From Litoreibacter sp. (GTDB lineage Bacteria > Pseudomonadota > Alphaproteobacteria > Rhodobacterales > Rhodobacteraceae), in NCBI GenBank assembly GCA_013042765.1, contig JABDPP010000398.1, positions 1-5,870 on the forward strand: a DNA stretch of 5,870 nt, in the 5' to 3' direction. Position numbers and translations under genes: made by a program. The notes under the pieces are model-generated. The model had not been told where the DNA came from. It saw only the letters and a list, made by a program, of their open reading frames with translations, and searched no databases. This document shows positions 1 through 5,472 of the stretch, piece by piece (within the stretch, counting starts at the first letter, position 1; each line of letters starts with the position of its first letter).

Positions 1-929
1 CGTTTCTTCACCCCCTGCAAGATCGCGGCCATCCGGAAAAAGCAGAAGGCGAGATAGAAGTCGAACCGTGCGATCCCGGGCAAGCCCATGCGCGCGCAAT
101 ACTGTTCGATGAAGGCTTCATCGGTCGGCAGGCCATGTGCTGCACGATCGATACCCGCGAGCCCGCGCCCATCCTCGCCCGGTGGCATCTGCCATTGCAT
201 GATCAGCGCAGCCAAGTCGGCGAACGGGTGCCCCGTGGTCGAGAGTTCCCAATCGAGAACGGCAACGCAGCGCGGCCCGTCCTGTGCAAACAGCATGTTG
301 TCGGTCCGGTAATCGCCATGGACCAGCGTGCGCCGCCCGTCATCTTCGGGCTGCACGGTTGCCAGCCAGTTGATGAGGGATTCCATCGCCGGGATCACTT
401 CCGTGGCAGTGGCGCGGTATTGCTTGGTCCAGCGGTCGATCTGGCGCGCGTAGTAATTTCCCTGGGGGCCGTAATCAGAGAGGCCAACCGCCTCCAGATC
501 CACTGAATGAATGGCCGCCAGCACGCGATTCATCTCGTCATAGACCCCAGCGCGTTCGTCAACGGGCAGCTCGGTCAGGCGCGGGTCGCGGAAGTTACGC
601 CCGTCGACCAGTTCCATCACGTAGAAGGCGGAGCCGATCACCCCATCATCCTCGCAGAGCAAATGCATTTTTGCGACCGGCACATCGGTGTCGGCAAGCG
701 CCGATTGGACCCGGAATTCACGGTCGACCGCGTGGGCCGATTTCAACAACACACCAGGTGGTTTGCGGCGCAGCACGTAGGACCTATCGGGCGTGTCCAA
801 ACGGAAGGTCGGGTTCGACTGGCCGATATCGAACTTCGTGGCGCTCAACGGTCCCCGGAAACCCGGCAGCCGGTCTTTGAGCCAGCGCGCGACGGCCTCC
901 GTGTCCAGAGTCTGAGCGTTCTTGGACAT
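1..929 (-). CDS. APH-fold phosphotransferase (ACAD10/11 kinase-domain / LvaA-like), 3' end beyond window
   Basis: Seen: an uninterrupted frame of 309 codons starts at ATG 929-927 and runs off the left edge without a stop. It has a glycine-rich loop GQSNPTF (36-42), a lysine in LRRKPPG (Lys56) and a likely alpha-C glutamate in DREFRV (Glu71). The Brenner-type catalytic motif is HGDYRTDN (204-211, Asp206, Asn211) and the metal-binding motif is DWE (226-228), followed by LSTTGHPFADLAAL. The last visible residues, FRMAAILQGVKK, are typical of the family's C-terminal helices, so probably only a few tens of residues are missing. Known: this cytoplasmic family is related to aminoglycoside phosphotransferases but sits with acyl-CoA dehydrogenases. 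Its members include the kinase domains of human ACAD10/11 and LvaA, which phosphorylate 4-hydroxyacyl-CoA. Context: it starts 7 nt after the dehydrogenase stop with only a weak Shine-Dalgarno (ACGGAT, 941-946), so it is probably translationally coupled. Inference: it is a 4-hydroxyacyl-CoA kinase and not an antibiotic-resistance enzyme. Confidence 0.9.
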   Translation of the reverse strand, partial: MSKNAQTLDTEAVARWLKDRLPGFRGPLSATKFDIGQSNPTFRLDTPDRSYVLRRKPPGVLLKSAHAVDREFRVQSALADTDVPVAKMHLLCEDDGVIGSAFYVMELVDGRNFRDPRLTELPVDERAGVYDEMNRVLAAIHSVDLEAVGLSDYGPQGNYYARQIDRWTKQYRATATEVIPAMESLINWLATVQPEDDGRRTLVHGDYRTDNMLFAQDGPRCVAVLDWELSTTGHPFADLAALIMQWQMPPGEDGRGLAGIDRAAHGLPTDEAFIEQYCARMGLPGIARFDFYLAFCFFRMAAILQGVKK

Positions 930-936
930 GGCCGGA

Positions 937-2172
937 TCAGATCCGTTCGTTGGTGTACTTGCGAAGCTCGGCACGAGCAACCTGACGCCGATGAACCGCA
1001 TCAGGTCCGTCTGCAAAGCGCAAAGTCCGCAGATGAGTCCACATTCGCGCGAAGGGTTGGTCCTGGGAGATCCCTCCCGCGCCGTGAAGCTGCATCGCCT
1101 CATCGACAACTTTCAACGCCATCAGGGGAGCCACGACCTTGATCTGGCTGATCCAGGGCTGCGCTTCACGCACGCCTTGGGTGTCCATTATCCAGGCCGC
1201 CTTGAGGCAGAGCAGACGCGCCTGCTCGATCTCCATCCGCGCATTGGCGATGATATCGAAGTTTGCACCCAGATCGGCAAGCCGCTTACCGAAAGCCTCG
1301 CGCGTCAGGGCGCGTTTGCACAGCATCTCCAAAGCCCGTTCGGCCTGACCGATCGCGCGCATGCAATGGTGGATCCGGCCGGGGCCGAGCCGGCCCTGAG
1401 CCACCTCGAAGCCGCGCCCTTCGCCCAACACGAGCTGGTCATGCGGCACGCGAACATCTGTGAACCGGATATGCATATGACCATGCGGCGCGTCGTCATG
1501 ATTGAAGACATGCATCGGGCGTAACACCTCGATGCCCGGCGTTTCCGGATCCACAAGAAACATGGAATGGCGCTCATGCTTGGCGCCGTCCGGATTGGTG
1601 CAGGTCATCACGATGTAAAGCGCGCAGCGTGGATCGCCGGCACCCGAGGCCCACCACTTCTCTCCGTTGAGTACCCAATCGTCGCCGTCCCGCACCGCCG
1701 CGAGCGCGATATTCGTGGCATCCGAGGAGGCAACCTGCGGCTCCGTCATCAGGTAAGCAGAGCGGATCTCTCCCTCAAGCAAGCGCGCCAGCCAGCGATC
1801 TTTGTGGGCTTGCGTACAGTACCTCTCCAGCACCTCCATGTTGCCGGTGTCGGGTGCATTGCAATTGAACACTTCGGCCGCAATCCCGACCTTGCCCATT
1901 TCCTCGGCCAGATAGGCATATTCGACCGTGGTGAGCCCGTAGCCCCGGTCACTGTCGGTGAGCCAGAAATTCCATAGACCGCGCTTCTTGGCGAGCGCCT
2001 TCAGACTGTCGAGGATTTCCATCTGACGGTCCGTGTGGCGGAACCGGTCGCCAGAGAGGTGTTTGCCAACCTCCGTCTCGTATTCCTCGTCGAGCGGTGC
2101 GATGTCATTGGCAACCATCTCGCGCACCTGCTCCACCAGAGGGCGCACCTTTTCCGTCAGTCCAAGATCCAT
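937..2172 (-). CDS. Acyl-CoA dehydrogenase, ACAD10/ACAD11 type
   Basis: Predicted soluble FAD flavoenzyme of 411 aa, the usual length of a single-domain acyl-CoA dehydrogenase. Seen: an alpha-helical N-terminal domain (about 1-135); the flavin-contacting segment MTEPQVASSDATNI (142-155) and GEKWWASGAG (170-179) in the beta domain; then GEGRGFEVAQGRLGPGRIHHCMR (250-272), a signature block close to human ACAD11 as I recall it. The C-terminal domain has QLHGAGGISQDQP (361-373) and FADGPDAVH (386-394). In classical members the catalytic base is a Glu in a Y-E-G-T motif. Here the aligned residue appears to be Asp388, as in ACAD10/11. The start ATG 2172-2170 follows AAGGAG with a 7-nt spacer. It lies between the FMN protein and the kinase, so the two halves of the ACAD10/11 fusion are adjacent separate genes. 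Inference: it acts on a 4-phosphorylated or 4-hydroxylated acyl-CoA. A general medium/long-chain or branched-chain dehydrogenase is the alternative. Confidence 0.93.
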   Translation of the reverse strand: MDLGLTEKVRPLVEQVREMVANDIAPLDEEYETEVGKHLSGDRFRHTDRQMEILDSLKALAKKRGLWNFWLTDSDRGYGLTTVEYAYLAEEMGKVGIAAEVFNCNAPDTGNMEVLERYCTQAHKDRWLARLLEGEIRSAYLMTEPQVASSDATNIALAAVRDGDDWVLNGEKWWASGAGDPRCALYIVMTCTNPDGAKHERHSMFLVDPETPGIEVLRPMHVFNHDDAPHGHMHIRFTDVRVPHDQLVLGEGRGFEVAQGRLGPGRIHHCMRAIGQAERALEMLCKRALTREAFGKRLADLGANFDIIANARMEIEQARLLCLKAAWIMDTQGVREAQPWISQIKVVAPLMALKVVDEAMQLHGAGGISQDQPFARMWTHLRTLRFADGPDAVHRRQVARAELRKYTNERI

Positions 2173-2179
2173 CTTAAAT

Positions 2180-2185
2180 CTCCTT
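2180..2185 (-). promoter_or_regulatory. Shine-Dalgarno of the acyl-CoA dehydrogenase, touching the upstream stop
   Basis: AAGGAG reads on the minus strand 7 nt before ATG 2172. Its first A is the last base of the TAA stop (2187-2185) of the FMN protein. This fixes the dehydrogenase start and suggests that ribosomes ending the upstream gene load directly onto the next one. Confidence 0.8.
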
Positions 2186-3159
2186 TAAGGGCCTGTGGCC
2201 ATTTCAGCCCGCGCTGCGTCATATTCCCTTTCCAGCCTGTCAACGATAGCGCCGGCTGTAGTGATCTCCCGCACCGCACCGATGCCCTGCCCCGATCCCC
2301 AGATCTCTTTCCAGGCCTTAGGCTTGGCGGACCCGTCCTTGAAATTCATCGAGTCAGGATCAGCCTCGGGCAAGGCGTTCGGATCAAGACCCGCGCGACT
2401 GATCGAAGGCTTGAGGTAGTTGCCGGAGATTCCGGTGAACAGGGTCGAGGTCATGATATCCTCGGCGCTGCTGTCCACCAGCATCTGTTTGTAATCCCGA
2501 TCGGCGTTGGCCTCTTCCGTCGCAATGAACGGCGATCCAATGTAGCCCAGATCCGCGCCCAGAACCCGCGCCGCCAGAAGAGCACGTCCGGTTGCGATCG
2601 AGCCTGAAAGGAGCAGCGGTCCGTCAAACCATTCACGGATCTCGGTGATCAGCGCAAAGGGTGATTGCGGGCCGGCATGACCGCCCGCCCCCGCACAAAC
2701 GGCAATCAGCCCGTCGGCCCCCTTGGCAATGGCCTTGTGCGCATAGGTGTTGTTTATGATGTCATGCAAAGCGATGCCTCCGCAGGAATGGGCCGCGTCA
2801 TTGACCTCGGGCCGGGCACCCAGCGACGTGATCCAGATCGGCACCTTCCAGCGCGCGCAAATCTCCATGTCTCGATCCAGCCGGGTGTTCGAGCGATGCA
2901 CGATCTGGTTGACCGCAAAAGGCGCCGCGGGGCTGTCCGGATTGGCCTGATTGTGGCGATCCAGTTCCTCGTTGATCTCCTGCAGCCATGCCTCCAGCAT
3001 GGGTGGCTCACCCTCTGCCTCGCGCGCGTTCAATGCCGGAAAAGAGCCGACAATTCCCGCTTTGCACTGTGCAATGACCAGTTTGGGCACGGAGACGAGG
3101 AACAACGGCGCGGCAATCGCCGGGATCCGCAATCCCTGCAGGATAGGGGGCAGACTCAT
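2185..3159 (-). CDS. Nitronate monooxygenase / 2-nitropropane dioxygenase-like FMN protein
   Basis: Predicted cytoplasmic FMN-dependent TIM-barrel enzyme of 324 aa, near normal family length. Seen: the N-terminal barrel strand LRIPAIAAPLFLVS (10-23); a segment typical of one proteobacterial subgroup, KLVIAQCKAGIVGSFPALNAR (26-46); AVNQIVHRSNTRLD (82-95); SCGGIALHDI (125-134). The flavin-site motif is AGAGGHAG (156-163), with His161 at the position of the catalytic histidine in nitronate monooxygenases. The phosphate-binding stretch is SGSIATGRALLAARVLGADLGYIGSPFIATEEA (185-217). Near the C-terminus is WGSGQGIG. The start ATG 3159-3157 is preceded by GGGAG (3168-3172) with an 8-nt spacer. Known: this fold includes nitronate monooxygenases, NADH:quinone reductases and FabK-type enoyl-ACP reductases, so the database name often overstates the function. 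Inference: inside an acyl-CoA operon it may oxidise or reduce an enoyl-type intermediate. Its true substrate cannot be read from the sequence. Confidence 0.88.
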   Translation of the reverse strand: MSLPPILQGLRIPAIAAPLFLVSVPKLVIAQCKAGIVGSFPALNAREAEGEPPMLEAWLQEINEELDRHNQANPDSPAAPFAVNQIVHRSNTRLDRDMEICARWKVPIWITSLGARPEVNDAAHSCGGIALHDIINNTYAHKAIAKGADGLIAVCAGAGGHAGPQSPFALITEIREWFDGPLLLSGSIATGRALLAARVLGADLGYIGSPFIATEEANADRDYKQMLVDSSAEDIMTSTLFTGISGNYLKPSISRAGLDPNALPEADPDSMNFKDGSAKPKAWKEIWGSGQGIGAVREITTAGAIVDRLEREYDAARAEMATGP

Positions 3160-3247
3160 GTCAAAGGCTCCCGGATTGGCTTGCCGCGTGGCGGTCGGTT
3201 GATCTCAAGGCATCTGTCCTCGTCGGGTCTCATTCGCAGACATGACA
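3160..3247 (-). other. 88-nt gap inside the operon
   Basis: This is the only sizeable spacer between the minus-strand genes; the others are 7, 12 and 15 nt. It ends with the Shine-Dalgarno GGGAG (3168-3172) of the FMN protein. I find no convincing -35/-10 pair, no strong hairpin with a T-run and no small gene with its own ribosome-binding site. It could hold a weak internal promoter or an RNA processing site, but nothing in it demonstrates either. Confidence 0.5.
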
Positions 3248-3715
3248 TCAATGTGCAGCTTCGTCGAGGTAGCGGCGACTGATCCACTCGGCCACAAGGG
3301 CAGGTTTTTCCTCGCCCTCGATCTCCACAGTCACACCCCATGTCACCGTGACCTCGCCAGGTCGGCGTTCGTCCACCATTTTGACGGCGAAACGCCCCCG
3401 GACACGGGACCCGGCACGCACCGGTGAAAGAAACCGGATCGCGTTGAAGCCGTAATTGACGCTGAGCGTTTCCCCAGCCAACGGCGACTGCGCGTCATAG
3501 GCCATGGCCGACAGCAACGAGAGTGTCAGAAACCCATGCGCGATGGTGCCGCCAAAGGGGGTCTGCGCCGCCTTTTCCGTCGAGACATGGATATATTGAT
3601 GATCCTCACAGAGCTCTGCAAACGCATCGATGCGCGCCTGATCGATGAGAAACCACCGCGAAACGCCGACCTCCTGACCCGTTCGCGCGGCAAGTTCTGA
3701 GACACTCAGCGACAT
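3248..3715 (-). CDS. MaoC-like (R)-specific enoyl-CoA hydratase, HtdZ/Rv0130 type
   Basis: Predicted cytoplasmic single hot-dog-fold hydratase of 155 aa, the usual length for stand-alone MaoC proteins; it adds water to a trans-2-enoyl-CoA. Seen: an N-terminal SELAARTGQEVGVSRWFLIDQARIDAFAE (6-34), then the hydratase motif EDHQYIHV (37-44) with the expected catalytic pair Asp38 and His43, then the overhang segment PFGGTIAHGFLTLSLL (53-68). Most relatives I recall have T-G-D before the catalytic Asp, and here it is C-E-D. The C-terminal half has the expected beta-strands (INGF-like NAIRF; EVTVTWGVTVEIEGEEKPALVAEW). Start: the ATG 3715-3713 is preferred because homology begins at once and GAGGA lies 12 nt upstream. 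A TTG at 3727-3725 would add four residues but sits directly against that site. It follows the acyl-CoA synthetase by 15 nt. Inference: it is the hydration step of the pathway encoded here. Confidence 0.9.
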   Translation of the reverse strand: MSLSVSELAARTGQEVGVSRWFLIDQARIDAFAELCEDHQYIHVSTEKAAQTPFGGTIAHGFLTLSLLSAMAYDAQSPLAGETLSVNYGFNAIRFLSPVRAGSRVRGRFAVKMVDERRPGEVTVTWGVTVEIEGEEKPALVAEWISRRYLDEAAH

Positions 3716-3727
3716 CGCTCCGTACAA

Positions 3728-3732
3728 TCCTC
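3728..3732 (-). promoter_or_regulatory. Shine-Dalgarno of the MaoC gene, overlapping the ligase stop
   Basis: GAGGA on the minus strand overlaps the TGA stop (3733-3731) of the acyl-CoA synthetase, reading TGAGGA. It lies 12 nt before ATG 3715, a longer spacer than usual. A second GGAG (3718-3721) is only 2 nt from the ATG, too close to act normally. The overlap favours coupled translation of ligase and hydratase. Confidence 0.6.
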
Positions 3733-5362
3733 AACCCGCGTCCGGCAAAGCGTGATTAGCGTAGATCTTGCGAAGTGTCAGCTTGGACACCTTGCCGGTC
3801 GCGGTCAAAGGCAGCGTGTCGGCAAATACGATGTCATCGGGCAGTTGCCACTTGGCGAAATGCTCTGCGAGCATGTCGAGCAATTCCTCCTGCCCGGGCG
3901 GCTGATCGCCCTCGGGCACCACGACCAACAAGGGTCTTTCGTCCCATTTGGGATGTGGAACCGCGATCGCTGCGCAACTGGCCACACGCGGGTGAGACAT
4001 TACGATATTCTCGAGATCGAGCGAGCTGATCCATTCGCCCCCGGATTTGATCAGGTCCTTGGCCCGATCGGTGATGGTCAGGAAGCCGGTCGGATCGATC
4101 ATCGCTACATCACCGGTGCCAAACCAGCCGTCCTTGTCCACCGCAGCCGCGCTCGCGTCAGGATTGTTGAAATAGCCCGACGCAATCGTATTGCCGCGCA
4201 CGTAGAGCTCTCCCGCCGCCTTTCCGTCATGCGGCAGAGGCGCACCATCTTCATCCACGATCTTGAGCTCGACACCGAAAATTCGCCGGCCCGGGCTGGA
4301 TTTGGCCGCGACCCTTTCGGCAAGCGGCAGATCACGCATCGGGTAAGGCAAGTTGCCCTGTGTGCCAATCGGGCTCATCTCGGTCATGCCCCAGGCGTGA
4401 CAAACATTAACGCCTGCGGTCTCGAACGCCTCGATCATCGCTTCCGGCGCAGCGGATCCCCCGATCACCACATCTTTGAACCCATCCGGTAGCCGTCCTT
4501 CCTCCTTGATCTGGCCCAGCAGGCCCAACCACACGGTCGGCACACCCCATGCCGAATAGACGCCCTCTTGGTCCATAAGGTCGAAGAGGCTCTTGCCATC
4601 GAGAGCCGGACCCGGAAAGACCAGCGAGGCGCCGGTCATGGGCGTAATATAGGGTAGCCCCCAGGCATTGACGTGAAAGAGAGGCACCACAGGCAGGATC
4701 TTGCGGCCCGACGCTGTCCCCTCCGGCAAGGCGATTGCAGCCGACATGGCATGCAGCACGGTAGAGCGATGCGAATAGAGGACCCCTTTCGGGTTACCGG
4801 TCGTCCCGGAGGTGTAGCACAGGCCCGCAGCCGTCTCCTCGGGGAAATCGGGCCATTCAATACTGGTTGGATGGCCCTCAAGGATCTCCTCGTAACACAG
4901 AAGATCCAGCGTCGACTTGGGCATATGGGCCCGGTCTGTCATCAGAACGAAACGCAGATCGGCAGGAAGCTTGTCGGCCAGCGCCTCGATCAGCGGCACG
5001 AAGGTGACGTCCAGAAACAGAACCCGGTCCTCGGCATGGGTGATGATGTAGATCATCTGCTCGGCCGAGAGGCGCGGGTTGATCGTGTGGCAGACCCCGC
5101 CGATCCCGGAAATCGCGTAGTAAAGCTCGAAGTGGCGATACCCGTTCCACGCAAGCGTTGCGATCCGCTGGCCCGGCTCGACCCCAAGGTCCCTCAGGCC
5201 GTGGGCCAGTTGTGCGACCCGCTTGGAGATCTCGCCATAGGTGGTTCGGTGCAGATCGCCTTCGGTGCGCACTGAAATGATCTCGCCGGAGGGATGAACA
5301 TCTGCCGCATAGCTCAGGATATCCGCAATTTTCAGCGGACGGTTCATCATCATGCCTTGCAT
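3731..5362 (-). CDS. AlkK-like (medium-chain) fatty acyl-CoA synthetase, first gene of the operon
   Basis: Predicted AMP-forming ligase of 543 aa that activates a carboxylic acid with ATP and CoA. Seen: the P-loop [11 protein letters not shown] (183-193) followed by [16 protein letters not shown] (227-235); the A5 motif [10 protein letters not shown] (322-331); the A7 motif TGD (416-418); the hinge DRAKD (432-436) and SGGEWIS (440-446). The C-terminal catalytic Lys524 is in TATGKVSK. The N-terminus MQGMMMNRP and blocks such as [16 protein letters not shown] and CHTINPRL closely resemble Pseudomonas AlkK as I recall it, which supports both family and start. ATG 5362-5360 follows GGGAGG (5369-5374) with a 6-nt spacer. 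Known: AlkK takes medium-chain acids, and LvaE of the levulinate pathway is also an AMP-forming acyl-CoA synthetase. As the promoter-proximal gene it probably supplies the acyl-CoA used by the genes downstream. The exact acid cannot be read from the sequence. Confidence 0.94.
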   Translation of the reverse strand: MQGMMMNRPLKIADILSYAADVHPSGEIISVRTEGDLHRTTYGEISKRVAQLAHGLRDLGVEPGQRIATLAWNGYRHFELYYAISGIGGVCHTINPRLSAEQMIYIITHAEDRVLFLDVTFVPLIEALADKLPADLRFVLMTDRAHMPKSTLDLLCYEEILEGHPTSIEWPDFPEETAAGLCYTSGTTGNPKGVLYSHRSTVLHAMSAAIALPEGTASGRKILPVVPLFHVNAWGLPYITPMTGASLVFPGPALDGKSLFDLMDQEGVYSAWGVPTVWLGLLGQIKEEGRLPDGFKDVVIGGSAAPEAMIEAFETAGVNVCHAWGMTEMSPIGTQGNLPYPMRDLPLAERVAAKSSPGRRIFGVELKIVDEDGAPLPHDGKAAGELYVRGNTIASGYFNNPDASAAAVDKDGWFGTGDVAMIDPTGFLTITDRAKDLIKSGGEWISSLDLENIVMSHPRVASCAAIAVPHPKWDERPLLVVVPEGDQPPGQEELLDMLAEHFAKWQLPDDIVFADTLPLTATGKVSKLTLRKIYANHALPDAG

Positions 5363-5433
5363 GGCTATCCTCCCTTGATCCGGGCAGCCCCTCGCTCTGG
5401 TTGGCGGGTTTTGGCTTGCGGATCTTTTCCCTG

Positions 5434-5455
5434 AGATGAAATAAACCAGATGAAA
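5434..5455 (+). repeat. Two 8-bp direct repeats mostly within the inverted-repeat spacer
   Basis: AGATGAAA occurs at 5434-5441 and again at 5448-5455, a 14-bp period. The first copy shares one base with the left arm of the inverted repeat. A shorter echo, CAGAT, follows at 5456-5460. They may be half-sites for a regulator or chance in an AT-richer stretch. Confidence 0.4.
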
Positions 5456-5461
5456 CAGATC

Positions 5462-5466
5462 AGGGA
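5462..5466 (+). promoter_or_regulatory. Shine-Dalgarno of the reductase, inside an inverted-repeat arm
   Basis: AGGGA lies 6 nt before ATG 5473 and fixes the start of the plus-strand reductase. It falls wholly within the right arm (5460-5468) of the inverted repeat, so any RNA stem formed there would block it. Confidence 0.7.
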
Positions 5467-5472
5467 AAGAAC

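Larger units (their letters stand above)
5426..5468. repeat. Perfect 9-bp inverted repeat with 25-bp spacer
   Basis: TTTCCCTGA (5426-5434) and TCAGGGAAA (5460-5468) are exact reverse complements, 34 bp centre to centre, or about three helical turns. The right arm contains the Shine-Dalgarno AGGGA of the reductase gene. As DNA it could be an operator for a dimeric or looping regulator. As RNA, if transcription starts left of 5426, it would form a stem hiding the ribosome-binding site. No T-run follows in either direction, so it is not a standard terminator. Confidence 0.6.
5363..5472. promoter_or_regulatory. Divergent intergenic region of the operon and the reductase
   Basis: These 110 bp must hold the promoters of both the leftward operon and the rightward reductase unless transcription enters from elsewhere. 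The part from 5424 to 5472 is clearly more AT-rich than its surroundings. Weak elements can be proposed, such as TTGCGG (5416-5421) with an AT-rich GAAATAAA (5438-5445) for the plus strand, but none matches a sigma-70 consensus well. The inverted and direct repeats described separately suggest control of both units by one regulator. No regulator gene lies in the window. Confidence 0.65.

Noticed and set aside
1..929. Aminoglycoside resistance kinase
   Set aside because: The APH fold is real, but the HGDYRTDN and DWELSTTGHPFADL context and the dehydrogenase neighbour point to the acyl-CoA-linked subgroup and not to a resistance enzyme.
507..1524. Overlapping plus-strand frames opposite the kinase and dehydrogenase
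   Set aside because: The minus-strand genes have clear family motifs over the whole stretch; these frames are rich in R, P and H and look like reverse-strand shadows.
3190..3206. Possible small hairpin (CCGC/GCGG, 3-nt loop) in the operon gap
   Set aside because: Only four base pairs, no T-run, and common by chance in GC-rich DNA.
3156..3341. 61-codon minus-strand frame across the 88-nt gap
   Set aside because: It starts inside the MaoC gene in another frame, overlaps the FMN protein's start, has no good ribosome-binding site, and its composition is Cys/Arg/Pro-rich.
3752..4492. 246-codon open frame on the plus strand opposite the acyl-CoA synthetase
   Set aside because: It lies wholly antisense to a gene with all AMP-ligase motifs and its translation shows no recognisable domain. 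Long open antisense frames are expected in GC-rich coding DNA.
5396..5421. G/T-rich stretch resembling a terminator
   Set aside because: It holds TTGGC-type direct repetition but no matching inverted arm, and a terminator has no role between two diverging genes.
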